From Granulicella rosea (GTDB lineage Bacteria; Acidobacteriota; Terriglobia; Terriglobales; Acidobacteriaceae): a stretch of DNA of 64,000 bases. The notes beneath the pieces were generated by a model, which saw nothing but the letters and a program-made list of their open reading frames with translations, was not told the origin of the DNA and did no database searches. Positions 50,671 to 59,083 of the stretch are shown here, in pieces; positions within the stretch are counted from its first letter, which is position 1; each line of letters opens with the position of its first letter. The position numbers and the translations under genes were made by a program. Where the stretch lies: assembly GCF_900188085.1 (NCBI RefSeq), contig NZ_FZOU01000001.1, forward strand, positions 434,001-498,000, given 5' to 3'.

Positions 50671-51321
50671 TTACTCCCGGATGATCTTCACAAATACGCC
50701 ATCCGGCAGACTCGCGTTTCCCAGCAGATGAACAACCCCATCCTTGGTCAATCCCCGCAGCATCGCCCCGGAGGATGGAGCGGGCGAGGCCGGACGTGGC
50801 GCCGGCGAGGCAGCAATCGGCGGGCGCAGCGGCAACGATTCCACCTTCGTGCTGAGAGCGGGAGTAGAGCCGCCGCGCTTCATCCCGCGATCCATCGCCT
50901 GGTTGGCGAGCGCGTCGGCCTCCTTATTCTTGTGGCGCAGGGCGTGCGAGATCTCGAAGGCATCCAGCTTGGCGATGCGGTTGCGCGCCTCCTGCCAGAG
51001 CGGCTTCAGGTCGGGCGAGTTGACCTTGTATTTGCCCTGAATCTGCTTCACCATCAGCTCGGAGTCCGACACCACCTTCAGCCGCGAGTGGCCGTTTTTG
51101 AGCGCATAGTCCAGGCAGGCCAGCAGGCCGGAGTATTCGGCGAAGTTGTTGGTGCGGATGCCGAGGAACTCGGAGAGCTCGGCGAGGGTCTTGCCCTGCG
51201 CGTCGGTGACGAGGGCGCCAAAGCCCGACGGGCCGGGGTTGCCGCGCGAACCGCCGTCGCAGTGGGCGTGAATCCAGTCTTGTTTGGCCGTGGAACGTGC
51301 ATCGGGGAACAGGGTGCTCAT
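50671..51321 (-). CDS. RNase HI-like protein with C-terminal extension
   Basis: 216 aa. Residues 14-150 form an RNase H type 1 domain: HCDGGSRGNPGPSGFGALV with the first Asp, NNFAEYSGLL with the Glu, VSDSELMVKQIQGKYKV with the next Asp, and HKNKEADALANQA with the last acidic residue. The four catalytic acids are intact, so it should cut the RNA strand of RNA-DNA hybrids. Unlike RnhA, it has a Pro/Ala/Ser linker and a C-terminal piece (about 150-216) with GVVHLLGNASLPDGVFVKII, of unknown role. It is translationally joined to the DUF7003-type gene. Confidence 0.88.
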   Translation of the reverse strand: MSTLFPDARSTAKQDWIHAHCDGGSRGNPGPSGFGALVTDAQGKTLAELSEFLGIRTNNFAEYSGLLACLDYALKNGHSRLKVVSDSELMVKQIQGKYKVNSPDLKPLWQEARNRIAKLDAFEISHALRHKNKEADALANQAMDRGMKRGGSTPALSTKVESLPLRPPIAASPAPRPASPAPSSGAMLRGLTKDGVVHLLGNASLPDGVFVKIIRE

Positions 51322-51403
51322 TTTGTTAGTTTATCGGGTTGGACCGGGAGGAAAACGCCGGGGGCTTCCTCAGTCGCTCCTGCTCATACACGCCCCAAAA
51401 TCC

Positions 51404-51523
51404 TGTCATCCTGAGCGGAGCGAAGGATCTGCTTCTCGCCGGAGATGGCAAGGATCGGAATCGGTGGCCCAACGAGCGAACAGCAGATCCTTCGGCTGCG
51501 CTGCGCTTCGCTCAGGTTGACAG
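51404..51523. repeat. Family 1 dispersed inverted repeat, copy 5
   Basis: The left end TGTCATCCTGAGCGGAGCGA then AGGATCTGC is matched by the right end GCAGATCCTTCGGCTGCGCT then CGCTCAGGTTGACA. About 60 bases lie between the arms. It is in the divergent gap between the RNase H-like and sigma factor genes. Confidence 0.8.
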
Positions 51524-51634
51524 ACATTTGGGGTGAGACAAGAAGAAGGCATGGAAGCGGCTTGATGACCTTTTCCCCTTCCGCCTGTCTATTGCAGTGA
51601 GTTTCGAATTCTGACTCCGGAGTCGGATAAAAGC

Positions 51635-52450
51635 ATGGGCGCAGAGGCGTTAGGGTTGGACCTGACGGGAGTGGTGTCTTCATCTCCCGCATACGCAGGG
51701 GTATCGGTTGGCCACGTCGCTACCCGGATTCGCCCCATTGGAGCCGGAAGCAGCGTTCCGGCGGTAGAATCGTCGTCAACGATGGCAAAGGCGGCGACTC
51801 AGCTCGGATCACGCAACGGCGGCAAGCTGACGCAGGCGCAGATCGAGGCGCGCGCGCTGCAGCGTGTGGAGGACGACGAGTTGATCCGGGAGGCGCAGCG
51901 CGGCGAACGCGCGGCCTTCGACTCGCTGGTCCGGCGGTATGACCAGAGCGTGCTCCGGCTGGCGCTGCACATGCTGGCCAACGAGCAGGACGCGCAGGAC
52001 GTCCACCAGGAGGCCTTCATCAAGGCCTACCGGCATCTCGGCAACTTCCGCTTCGAGTGCTCTTTCTATACCTGGCTGTACCGGATTGTCACGAATCTCT
52101 GCCTCGACCAGTTGCGCCGGCGGAAGTCGCGCCGCGAGGATCCCGCCACCGCGATCGACGCGAGCGGCGACGAGATGGACCTGATGGCGAACATCACCGA
52201 CGACCGGGCGATGGCGAATCCGGGCCGCGAGCTGGACCGGAAGCTGATGGCCGAGCGGATCGCCGGCGCGCTCGACAAGTTGACGCCGCGCGAGCGCACG
52301 GTCTTCGAGCTGAAGCACTATCAGGGTTTGAAGCTGAGAACCATCGGCGAGATGTTGAGCACGACGGAGGAGACGGCGAAGAACACGCTCTTCCGCGCAA
52401 CGCGCAAGCTCAGGCTGAATCTGGCCGAGCTGCGGGGCAGTAAGCAGTAG
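51635..52450 (+). CDS. ECF sigma factor (RpoE-like)
   Basis: Up to 271 aa. Region 2 includes FDSLVRRYDQSVLRLALHML, EQDAQDVHQEAFIKAYRHLG and FRFECSFYTWLYRIVTNLCL; region 4 includes LTPRERTVFELKHYQGLKLR and TIGEMLSTTEETAKNTLFRA. This sigma-E-type factor redirects RNA polymerase and should be held by the zinc anti-sigma encoded 169 bases downstream. The start is uncertain: 51635 (no SD) or the internal ATG 51782, where homology begins shortly after; residues 1-49 are low-complexity. A half copy of family 1 lies between the two genes. Confidence 0.92.
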   Translation: MGAEALGLDLTGVVSSSPAYAGVSVGHVATRIRPIGAGSSVPAVESSSTMAKAATQLGSRNGGKLTQAQIEARALQRVEDDELIREAQRGERAAFDSLVRRYDQSVLRLALHMLANEQDAQDVHQEAFIKAYRHLGNFRFECSFYTWLYRIVTNLCLDQLRRRKSRREDPATAIDASGDEMDLMANITDDRAMANPGRELDRKLMAERIAGALDKLTPRERTVFELKHYQGLKLRTIGEMLSTTEETAKNTLFRATRKLRLNLAELRGSKQ

Positions 52451-52466
52451 AGGTTGGAAAGACGGA

Positions 52467-52498
52467 AGCAGATCCTCCGCTTCGCGAAGGATGACAGG
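52467..52498. repeat. Family 1 repeat, half copy 6
   Basis: AAGCAGATCCTCCGCTTCGC followed by GAAGGATGACAG. Only one half is present, with CTTCGCGAAGG as an internal palindrome. It lies 17 bases after the sigma factor stop. Confidence 0.65.
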
Positions 52499-52619
52499 TT
52501 CTGGAAGTAGTTGGTTGTGGAGAGAGCAGTAAGTGCGGTTTGTAAGTCGAGACAAAAAACGGGCATAAGACCCGATGTAAGTGCAGGACAATTTTTGAGG
52601 CTGGTAGAGGTAACGCGCG

Positions 52620-53582
52620 ATGAATTGTGAAGTAGCACGGGAAAATATCGTATTGGCGGCGTATGGCGAGCTGCCGGATGAGCTTGCCGTCGGCCTGGAG
52701 CAGCACCTTTCCACCTGCGAAGAATGCGTGGAGGAGTGGCAGTCGCTCGAAGCGATGGGCGAGGCGCTGGCCTTTCATCCGGTGCTCGAGCCTTCTCCGA
52801 ACCTGCTGGCCGCGAGCCGCATGCGTCTGGATGAGGCGCTCGACGCGATTGAGCCGCATGGCTTCCTGACGCGTCTGCGCGGCAACATGTTCGCATGGCT
52901 GGGTCATGTACAGAGCGCACCCGCGCTGGCTACCCTGTTAGTCGGCCTGGGCTTTCTCGGCGGAAACTTCACGTACCGGTACCAGGTCGCGCATCAGCCC
53001 AAGCTACCCAACGCCGTCGTACTTTCGAACCCGACCACCGGCACGGTCGCCAATGTAAGTGGCATTGTGCAGACGCCTAACTCGAATATCGTGCAGGTGA
53101 GTTACAACCGCGTGGTCGAAGAGAAGGTACAGGGCTCGCTCGACGACCCGCAGATCCGCCAGCTTCTGATGCTGGGCACCAAGGCGGCGGCGAACAACGG
53201 CGTGCGCGTGGACTCGGTCGCGCTGTTGGCCGATGAGTGCAGAGCGGGTAAGCAGTGTACCGGCGAGGACGCGGGCAGCGGCATTCGCGGCGCGCTGCTG
53301 GTGAGCCTGCGCTATGACAAGAATCCCGGCGTGCGCGAAAAGGCGCTCGAAGGTCTGCAGCCCTATATCGGCCAGGACCAGCGGGTGCGCGACGCCGTGC
53401 TCGACGCCCTGATGCACGATTCGAACGCGACTGTTCGCACCAAGGCGATCGGCATGCTGCAGCCGGTGCAGTCGGATTCGAGCGTTCGCCAGGTGCTGCG
53501 CACGGTCTCGACGACGGACGAAAACCCGTATATTCGGACCGTCAGCACACAGGCCTTGCAGGGTTCGGCAAGCATTCAGTAG
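52620..53582 (+). CDS. Zinc anti-sigma factor with HEAT-repeat domain
   Basis: 320 aa. The ZAS motif is exact: Cys3, His29, Cys33, Cys36 (C-x25-H-x3-C-x2-C), the cytoplasmic sigma-binding module. A hydrophobic helix at about residues 95-117 (PALATLLVGLGFLGG) anchors it in the membrane. The outer part contains alpha-helical HEAT-like repeats (VREKALEGLQPYI, RVRDAVLDALMHDSNATVRT, VRQVLRTV). Such anti-sigmas are found in Acidobacteria; the HEAT part may sense an envelope signal, an inference. The downstream gene encodes a PDZ protein. Confidence 0.9.
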   Translation: MNCEVARENIVLAAYGELPDELAVGLEQHLSTCEECVEEWQSLEAMGEALAFHPVLEPSPNLLAASRMRLDEALDAIEPHGFLTRLRGNMFAWLGHVQSAPALATLLVGLGFLGGNFTYRYQVAHQPKLPNAVVLSNPTTGTVANVSGIVQTPNSNIVQVSYNRVVEEKVQGSLDDPQIRQLLMLGTKAAANNGVRVDSVALLADECRAGKQCTGEDAGSGIRGALLVSLRYDKNPGVREKALEGLQPYIGQDQRVRDAVLDALMHDSNATVRTKAIGMLQPVQSDSSVRQVLRTVSTTDENPYIRTVSTQALQGSASIQ

Positions 53583-53657
53583 TTCTCTGCCGGACAAGAT
53601 ATTGCCAGATTCAACGGTTGCCCTTGCAGGGATCGGCCAGTATTCAGTAGATTCTCT
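53554..53657. repeat. Imperfect direct repeat duplicating the 3' end of the anti-sigma gene
   Basis: About 35 bases at 53554-53588 (beginning CCTTGCAGGGTTCGGCAAGC) recur at 53622-53657 (beginning CCTTGCAGGGATCGGCCAGT), 68 bases apart. Both contain ATTCAGTAG, so the second copy repeats the stop codon region of the gene in the spacer before the PDZ protein gene. Confidence 0.8.
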
Positions 53658-53705
53658 CTACACAGACAATTTCAGACGGCCTTCCCGGCCGTACAGGTTC
53701 AGGCA

Positions 53706-54632
53706 ATGAAGAGGGTTTCAGGGTGCGGGTTGGTGGTGGCGGCGGCCGGTCTGCTTTGGACGCAGTGCGCCCCGGCCTCCGGCTTTGGCGGAGGGCTGGC
53801 CGGGAGCAGCGCGTCCTCTCACACGCCCGGATATCTCGGTGTGGATGTGCGCGACGTCGGCGACGACCAGGTGAGCGTGCTGCACCTGAAGGACGCGCGC
53901 GGCGCGGAGATCATCCGCGTCGACCATGACGGCCCCGCCGGAAAGGTCGGCCTGCGCGAGCACGACGTCGTGCTGCAGATGAACGGCAAGACGATCAACG
54001 GGCAGGAGCAGATTCGCAAGATGCTGCACGAGCTTGGCCCCGGCAAGGCGGTCACACTGGTCATCAGCCGCGACGGCGTGCAGATGACCCTGACGGCGCA
54101 GATGTCGGACCGCGAACTGGTCGAGCGGCAGGCGTGGCAACAGCACCTGAAGGGGGTCGACCCGGGTGTGTCCGCCGAGGCGTCCACCGCGTCGGTCGAA
54201 AACTTCACCACCGGTACGACCCCCTATCCCACGCCGCTGCATCCCGGCCGCGGCTTCCTGGCGACCATCCTGATGAGCCCCGCCTACACCGGCGCGATGC
54301 TCGAGATGATGGGTCCGCAGCTTGCGGTCTTCTTCGGCGCGCCGGACGGCAAGGGCCTGCTGGTCCGGTCGGTCGAACCGAACAGCCCGGCGGCGCAGGC
54401 GGGCATGCGCGCGGGCGACGTCGTTCTGCGAGCCAACTCGTTGACGCTCAGCAAGATGAGCGACTGGGGCAAGACCATCCACGACAGCCGCGGACGCGCC
54501 GTGACCGTGACCGTCCTGCGCGACAAGCAGGAGCAGACCCTGACGCTGGTGCCGGATGAGAAGCGGCGGTCGAGCGTGGAGATGCCAGGGTTGCCGTGGT
54601 CGAAGGCGCGCGGTGAGCGGTCTTCCCTCTGA
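53706..54632 (+). CDS. Exported protein with two PDZ domains
   Basis: 308 aa. A signal peptide (hydrophobic 7-20) is followed by PDZ 1, about residues 42-135 (YLGVDVRDV, GPAGKVGLREHDVVLQMNGK), and PDZ 2, about 195-290 (LLVRSVEPNSPAAQAGMRAG, DVVLRANS). There is no serine protease domain, so it is not DegP itself. The two domains could bind C-termini of unfolded envelope proteins. Placed directly after the sigma/anti-sigma pair, it may help sense or relieve envelope stress, an inference by analogy with RseP/DegS-type control. Confidence 0.87.
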   Translation: MKRVSGCGLVVAAAGLLWTQCAPASGFGGGLAGSSASSHTPGYLGVDVRDVGDDQVSVLHLKDARGAEIIRVDHDGPAGKVGLREHDVVLQMNGKTINGQEQIRKMLHELGPGKAVTLVISRDGVQMTLTAQMSDRELVERQAWQQHLKGVDPGVSAEASTASVENFTTGTTPYPTPLHPGRGFLATILMSPAYTGAMLEMMGPQLAVFFGAPDGKGLLVRSVEPNSPAAQAGMRAGDVVLRANSLTLSKMSDWGKTIHDSRGRAVTVTVLRDKQEQTLTLVPDEKRRSSVEMPGLPWSKARGERSSL

Positions 54633-54647
54633 CCTGACCTTCGATGC

Positions 54648-54740
54648 TGTCGTCCTGAGCGGAGCGAAGGATCTGCTTCTCGCCCGAGGCGACGCCGCCA
54701 CAGAAAAGAAAGCAGATCCTTCACTGCGTTCAGGATGACA
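54648..54740. repeat. Family 1 dispersed inverted repeat, copy 7
   Basis: The left half GTCGTCCTGAGCGGAGCGAA then GGATCTGCTTCTCG and the right half AAAGCAGATCCTTCACTGCG then TTCAGGATGACA pair across a 30-base centre. It fills most of the gap between the PDZ protein and radical SAM genes. Confidence 0.8.
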
Positions 54741-54814
54741 CGTCTTACTCTCGTGTCTCCACGAACGCCGAGAGCCGTCCACGCAACCAAACGAGGTTTA
54801 TACTTTAAGACACC

Positions 54815-55897
54815 ATGGCTGAAGCTACGACCACTGCGCCTGCGGGCCAAAAGACAAACGGCGCCGGACGCACAATGACAGGACGCCGCCGCTGGAAGGC
54901 GGTCACCCGCAAGCTGCGCGAGCTGGGCTCCATCGGCTCCGCGCTGGCCGGCACGGGACACCCCTACATGGCGCACATCGTGCCCATGCGCCGCTGCAAT
55001 CTGGCGTGTACCTACTGCAACGAGTTCGACAACTTTTCGAACCCCGTGCCGATCGAGGAGATGGAGCGCCGCATCGACCATCTCGGGCGGCTCGGCACCT
55101 CGGTCATCACCATCTCGGGCGGCGAGCCGCTGCTGCACCCCGACCTCGACCGCGTCATCGCGCGCATCCGCAAGACCGGCGCCATCGCCGGCATGATCAC
55201 CAACGGCTACCTGCTGATGCCGGACCGCATCCAGCGGCTGAACGACGCCGGGCTGGACCACATGCAGATCTCGATCGACAACGTCATGCCGGACGACGTC
55301 TCGAAGAAGAGCCTGAAGGTGCTGGACGCCAAGCTGCGCATGCTGGCCGAGCATGCCGACTTCCACGTGAACATCAATTCGGTCGTCGGCGGCGGCATCG
55401 CCAATCCGAACGACGCGCTGCAGATCTCCGAGCGCGCGCTGGGCCTCGGGTTCAGCTCGACCATCGGCATCATTCACGACGGCAGCGGCCAGTTGAAGCC
55501 GCTCGGCGAGTCGGAACGCACGGTCTGGGACCAGGTGCGCAAGCTCACCCGGCGCAGCTACTCCCGCTTCAACCACTTTCAGGAGGCGATCGCCAACGGC
55601 AAGCCGAACGACTGGCGCTGCCGCGCTGGTTCACGCTACCTGTACATCTGCGAGAACGGGCTGGTGCATTACTGCTCGCAGCAGCGCGGATACCCCGGCG
55701 TGCCGCTCTCCAGCTACCAGACGGCCGACGTCAAGCGCGAGTTCCTGACGGAAAAATCCTGCGCGCCGAACTGCACCATCAGCTGCGTCCACCAGGTGAG
55801 CTACATCGACCACTGGCGCGCGCCGCAGAAGACGCACGTGACGCCTCCGGGCGCAGCCGCACATGGCGACGTTTCGCCGCTGGTACAGATTCAGTAA
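54815..55897 (+). CDS. Radical SAM protein with SPASM-like C-terminal cysteines
   Basis: 360 aa. The [4Fe-4S] motif is C61-x3-C65-x2-C68 (CNLACTYC), followed by SGGEP at 101-105, so a SAM-cleaving site is complete. The C-terminal part has CRAGSRYLYICENGLVHYCS and later CAPNCTISC, resembling a SPASM/twitch auxiliary cluster domain that often modifies peptides or enzymes. No short precursor peptide is evident next door. It is 70 bases upstream of lipA and may share its transcript. Substrate unknown. Confidence 0.88.
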   Translation: MAEATTTAPAGQKTNGAGRTMTGRRRWKAVTRKLRELGSIGSALAGTGHPYMAHIVPMRRCNLACTYCNEFDNFSNPVPIEEMERRIDHLGRLGTSVITISGGEPLLHPDLDRVIARIRKTGAIAGMITNGYLLMPDRIQRLNDAGLDHMQISIDNVMPDDVSKKSLKVLDAKLRMLAEHADFHVNINSVVGGGIANPNDALQISERALGLGFSSTIGIIHDGSGQLKPLGESERTVWDQVRKLTRRSYSRFNHFQEAIANGKPNDWRCRAGSRYLYICENGLVHYCSQQRGYPGVPLSSYQTADVKREFLTEKSCAPNCTISCVHQVSYIDHWRAPQKTHVTPPGAAAHGDVSPLVQIQ

Positions 55898-55928
55898 AAC
55901 GTATTCAGGCTTGGTGGCGGGACGGAGG

Positions 55929-55960
55929 AAAGCAGATCCTCCGCTATCGCGAAGGATGAC
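55929..55960. repeat. Family 1 repeat, half copy 8, overlapping the lipA ribosome site
   Basis: AAAGCAGATCCTCCGCTATC followed by GCGAAGGATGACA. The AAGGA inside it is the only purine-rich ribosome-binding candidate before the lipA ATG at 55968. Confidence 0.65.
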
Positions 55961-55967
55961 AACCAAA

Positions 55968-56879
55968 ATGCCGCAGGACGTGTTGGAACTTATACAAATC
56001 GACCTGGCGCCGAAGAAGCCAGTCCGCAAACCGGAGTGGCTGAAGGCCAAGGCGCCCGGCGGCGAGACCTTCCACGCGCTCAAGAAGCTCGCCCGCGACC
56101 TGAACCTGCACACCGTCTGCGAAAGCGCGCAGTGCCCGAACATCGGCGAGTGCTGGAATCAGAAGGCCGCGACTTTCATGATGCTCGGCAACCTGTGTAC
56201 GCGGCGCTGCGGCTTCTGCGCCGTGCCCAAGGGCAAGCCCGAACCGATCGACCATGACGAGCCTCGCCGCGTGGCCTATGCCGTGGCGCAGCTTGGCCTG
56301 GCGCACGCGGTCGTCACCTCGGTCAACCGCGACGACGACAACGTCGGCGCCGCACGCGCCTTCGTCGAGGTGATCCGCGAAATCCGCCTGCAGGCGCCCG
56401 GCTGCCGGATCGAGGTGCTGACGCCCGACTTCCAGGGGCAGGCCATACCGCTCCAGATGGTGGTCGACGCGAAGCCCGAGATTCTGAACCACAACATCGA
56501 GACGGTTCCGCGGCTCTACCGCGTGGCGAAGTCCGGCGGCAAGTACCCGCGTTCGCTCGCCTTCCTGGCCGGCGTCAAGGAGTTGAACCCCGAGCAGGTG
56601 ACCAAGACCGGCATCATCGTCGGCATGGGCGAGGAGATGCATGAGCTGCTCGCCGTCTTCCGGGACCTGGCCGACCGCAAGGTCGACATCCTGACCATCG
56701 GCCAGTACCTGCGTCCATCCAAAGACCACCTCGTCATGACGCGGTTCTACACGCCGGACGAGTTCGAGTTCCTGAAGCATGAGGCGCTGGCGATGGGCTT
56801 CAAGCATGTGGAGAGCGGCCCGCTGGTGCGCTCCAGCTACCACGCGCACGAGCAGGCGCAGTCGACCGGGCTGGTCTAG
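55968..56879 (+). CDS. lipA: Lipoyl synthase
   Basis: 303 aa radical SAM enzyme inserting two sulfurs into octanoyl chains on lipoyl-dependent enzymes. The auxiliary cluster motif CESAQCPNIGEC (C-x4-C-x5-C) and the SAM motif CTRRCGFC (C-x3-C-x2-C) are both complete, and the C-terminal RSSYHA supplies the auxiliary cluster serine. TFMMLGNLC and SVNRDDDN are further family markers. Start at 55968 (MPQDVLELIQI); 55956 is an alternative that lies inside the repeat-derived sequence. lipB is not adjacent. Confidence 0.97.
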   Translation: MPQDVLELIQIDLAPKKPVRKPEWLKAKAPGGETFHALKKLARDLNLHTVCESAQCPNIGECWNQKAATFMMLGNLCTRRCGFCAVPKGKPEPIDHDEPRRVAYAVAQLGLAHAVVTSVNRDDDNVGAARAFVEVIREIRLQAPGCRIEVLTPDFQGQAIPLQMVVDAKPEILNHNIETVPRLYRVAKSGGKYPRSLAFLAGVKELNPEQVTKTGIIVGMGEEMHELLAVFRDLADRKVDILTIGQYLRPSKDHLVMTRFYTPDEFEFLKHEALAMGFKHVESGPLVRSSYHAHEQAQSTGLV

Positions 56880-56931
56880 ATCGGATCTCATCCCGGCATG
56901 CTTCCAGCGCGAAATTTGCCCTGAACGCCAT

Positions 56932-56981
56932 GCGGGTGGCGGGCAGCCGATCCTACACTCTGCCCGCCACCCGCACGTTTT
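56932..56981. terminator. Terminator between convergent lipA and pal
   Basis: Perfect 15-bp stem GCGGGTGGCGGGCAG/CTGCCCGCCACCCGC with a 13-base loop, followed by ACGTTTTGT. It ends just before the pal stop at 56984, so it probably serves both genes. Confidence 0.85.
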
Positions 56982-56983
56982 GT

Positions 56984-57727
56984 CTAGCGATCCAGCTTCA
57001 GATGATCGCGCCGGTTCTGCTGCCAGCATGCGTCGTTGTCCTCGGTGCAGAACGGCTTCTCCGAACCGAAGCTGACGACCTTGATCCGGCTGGCGTCCAG
57101 CCCCTGGGCGATCAGCTCCTTCTTCAACGATTCCGCGCGGCTCTGTCCCAGCGCGAGGTTGTACTCCTCCGAGCCTCGATCGTCGCAGTGCCCTTCAATG
57201 AGGATCTTCATCCGCGGATGGCTCTGCAGGAACGCTACGTCCTGCTCCACGGCAGGCTTATCCTCGGCGCGCAGATCGAACCGATCGTAGTTGAAGTAGA
57301 TGTCCTTCACATGCTGCGCGAAGAACTCCTCCTCGCTCATCGTCGGCGGCGCCGTGGGAGCGGGCGGCGGAGGTGGCTGGGTCACGGTGACGCGTGTGCT
57401 GGCCTGCACCGACGCTCCCGCCGCGCCCGACGCCGTGACGGTGTAGTCGGTCGACCGGCTGGGAGCGACGCTGCGCGAGCCGGTTGCGGCAACCGTGCCC
57501 AGGCCGGAGATGGTGACCTGTGTGGCGTTCGAGGTCGTCCAGGTCAGCGTCGTGGTCTGTCCGCTCAGAATGGCAACCGGAGAAGCCGTGATGCTGGCCG
57601 TCGGCACGGGCGGCGGCGGAGGTGGTGGAGGTGGCGGCGGGACGGCTTTCTTATGGCATCCCGCGAGGGCAAGCATGGCAGTGAGGGCAACCGCAATCAA
57701 CCGTTTCCGGGAATGTTCGGTGTTCAA
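56984..57727 (-). CDS. pal: Peptidoglycan-associated lipoprotein (OmpA-like)
   Basis: 247 aa. The lipobox LALAGC gives Cys24. A run of about eleven prolines follows, then an Ig-like beta domain (about 45-115, TASPVAILSGQTTTLTWTTS) and a proline linker. The OmpA-C domain (about 138-245) shows DIYFNYDRFDLRAEDKPAVE, LIEGHCDDRGSEEYNLALGQ and RAESLKKELIAQG. It binds peptidoglycan through the conserved Asp and Arg and belongs to Tol-Pal cell-envelope bridging. The Ig-like insert and the NRRDH ending are less usual. tol genes are not in this window. Confidence 0.9.
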   Translation of the reverse strand: MNTEHSRKRLIAVALTAMLALAGCHKKAVPPPPPPPPPPPVPTASITASPVAILSGQTTTLTWTTSNATQVTISGLGTVAATGSRSVAPSRSTDYTVTASGAAGASVQASTRVTVTQPPPPPAPTAPPTMSEEEFFAQHVKDIYFNYDRFDLRAEDKPAVEQDVAFLQSHPRMKILIEGHCDDRGSEEYNLALGQSRAESLKKELIAQGLDASRIKVVSFGSEKPFCTEDNDACWQQNRRDHLKLDR

Positions 57728-57804
57728 GTTAGATCTCCTTATGGTTCGTGGTGCGGATCGTTTTTCGCTCGGGGCGCGGAGAGAGTCTGCCAGGCGCGAT
57801 CGAC

Positions 57805-58440
57805 CTATTGCGGGGTAACCAGCAACGCAGTCTCGGACTGCGCCCTGGTCACGCAGCGAAGACGCTCGCCCTTCGATGGCTTATAGTCCGACAGCTTGAC
57901 GACGCCGTTGTCGGTATCGACGATGGTGTCCTCGGTCAGCATGACCTGCTCCGGTGCGGGCGTCTCCGTCTTCAGGGTGAGGCTGTGTTTGTGGTGGTCG
58001 AAGCCCTCGACCGTGCCGGCGGTCCTCTTCACCGGATCCGGACCGAAGTCCTTGATCGCAACCGCCGTCGGCCGGTCGAAGCCGAAGTAGAAGACGGCGA
58101 CATTCGAGCCCACGTTGCTGAAGCCCGCGACCGGAACGGTCTTATCGCGCAACGGCTTCGCGAAGGACAAAGCCGGCTCGGGCGAGGCGACCTCGTGGAA
58201 GACGATCGTGGAACCGTCGGCCACCTTCAGCGTCAGGGTCTTGTCCCTGGCATTCACGGCCGTCACCTGGCCGGTGCGCGTATGAATCACCTCCTGCGCA
58301 CCCGCTGGCAGGCAGATCGGCCCGAGACAAAGGCACCCGCCGAACGCAAGCAGGACAACGTTACGCTTCGTCGCCGGGACGAAGCTCTCCATCGAAACCG
58401 AGACCACGCAGAGCACGAAGAACAACAGCAGAGTATCCAT
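57805..58440 (-). CDS. Exported hypothetical protein with two hydrophobic N-terminal segments
   Basis: 211 aa. Hydrophobic stretches at about 4-17 and 27-48 suggest a membrane anchor or an extended signal, ending near PAGAQ. The rest is beta-rich with two similar modules: TGQVTAVNARDKTLTLKVAD and AGTVEGFDHHKHSLTLKTET, a pattern of small OB/DUF5666-like beta barrels. Family naming is tentative. GGGAGGGTC about eight bases before the ATG is a strong ribosome site. The gene lies 77 bases upstream of pal on the same strand, perhaps in one transcript. Confidence 0.6.
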   Translation of the reverse strand: MDTLLLFFVLCVVSVSMESFVPATKRNVVLLAFGGCLCLGPICLPAGAQEVIHTRTGQVTAVNARDKTLTLKVADGSTIVFHEVASPEPALSFAKPLRDKTVPVAGFSNVGSNVAVFYFGFDRPTAVAIKDFGPDPVKRTAGTVEGFDHHKHSLTLKTETPAPEQVMLTEDTIVDTDNGVVKLSDYKPSKGERLRCVTRAQSETALLVTPQ

Positions 58441-58542
58441 GGAAAGACCCTCCCTCGGGGGTTTGCCGTGTACGAGACGGCGCTTCGCCCGCCAGATTGG
58501 CAGGCGCGTGCGGAACGGACTGCATTCCGCAGGGTTGTGTCG

Positions 58543-58908
58543 TTATGCGAGGGAGAGAGGGGGAGGGTTCGAAAACAGCGAGACGGGCTGCACGTTGAGC
58601 GAAGGCAACAGAGGTTCGTCCTGCCGGGAGACGCGAGCCGGCCAGCCCGGCGACTCCACCGGCAGGGCGAGGAAGAGCCGGTCGCACGTCTCATCGCCTG
58701 CGCGCGAGGGTCGTCCCGCCTCGTCGAGCAAAGCGACATTGCCTTCGTTGGCGTCGAAGAAGCTGACGGACTGCGAACGTCCCGCAGGCGTCGGACGATA
58801 CTGGTCCACACGCGCGCCGAGCCGCCACGCAACCAGGGACACGCAGAGAAAGATCAACAGCCATGCTGTCGATTGCCAGGTCGAGCGCGCTTTCCCATGC
58901 GTTGACAT
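58543..58908 (-). CDS. Small single-pass membrane protein
   Basis: 121 aa. A short positive N-terminus is followed by one membrane helix (STAWLLIFLCVSLVAWRLGA) at about residues 13-32. The rest is polar with FFDANEGNVALLDEAGRPS and a Pro/Leu-rich end. It looks like a signal-anchored periplasmic protein. Ribosome site weak (GGGGCG). I recognise no family. Coding status is likely but not certain. Confidence 0.45.
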   Translation of the reverse strand: MSTHGKARSTWQSTAWLLIFLCVSLVAWRLGARVDQYRPTPAGRSQSVSFFDANEGNVALLDEAGRPSRAGDETCDRLFLALPVESPGWPARVSRQDEPLLPSLNVQPVSLFSNPPPLSLA

Positions 58909-59083
58909 TGAAGTTCGCCCCTGCGCCGGCGGACTGTGTTCCGGGCGCCCGTGCCTGTAAATTGTACTCCCACCGGCAAATCGTCTTCTTGAAACTTCAA
59001 GCCTCAATGCAACCATTCTTCCGCTTCCGCACCCTCATAGAGGGTTGAGCATTTACAAAATATGTGGGACGAGGGTGGGAAAC

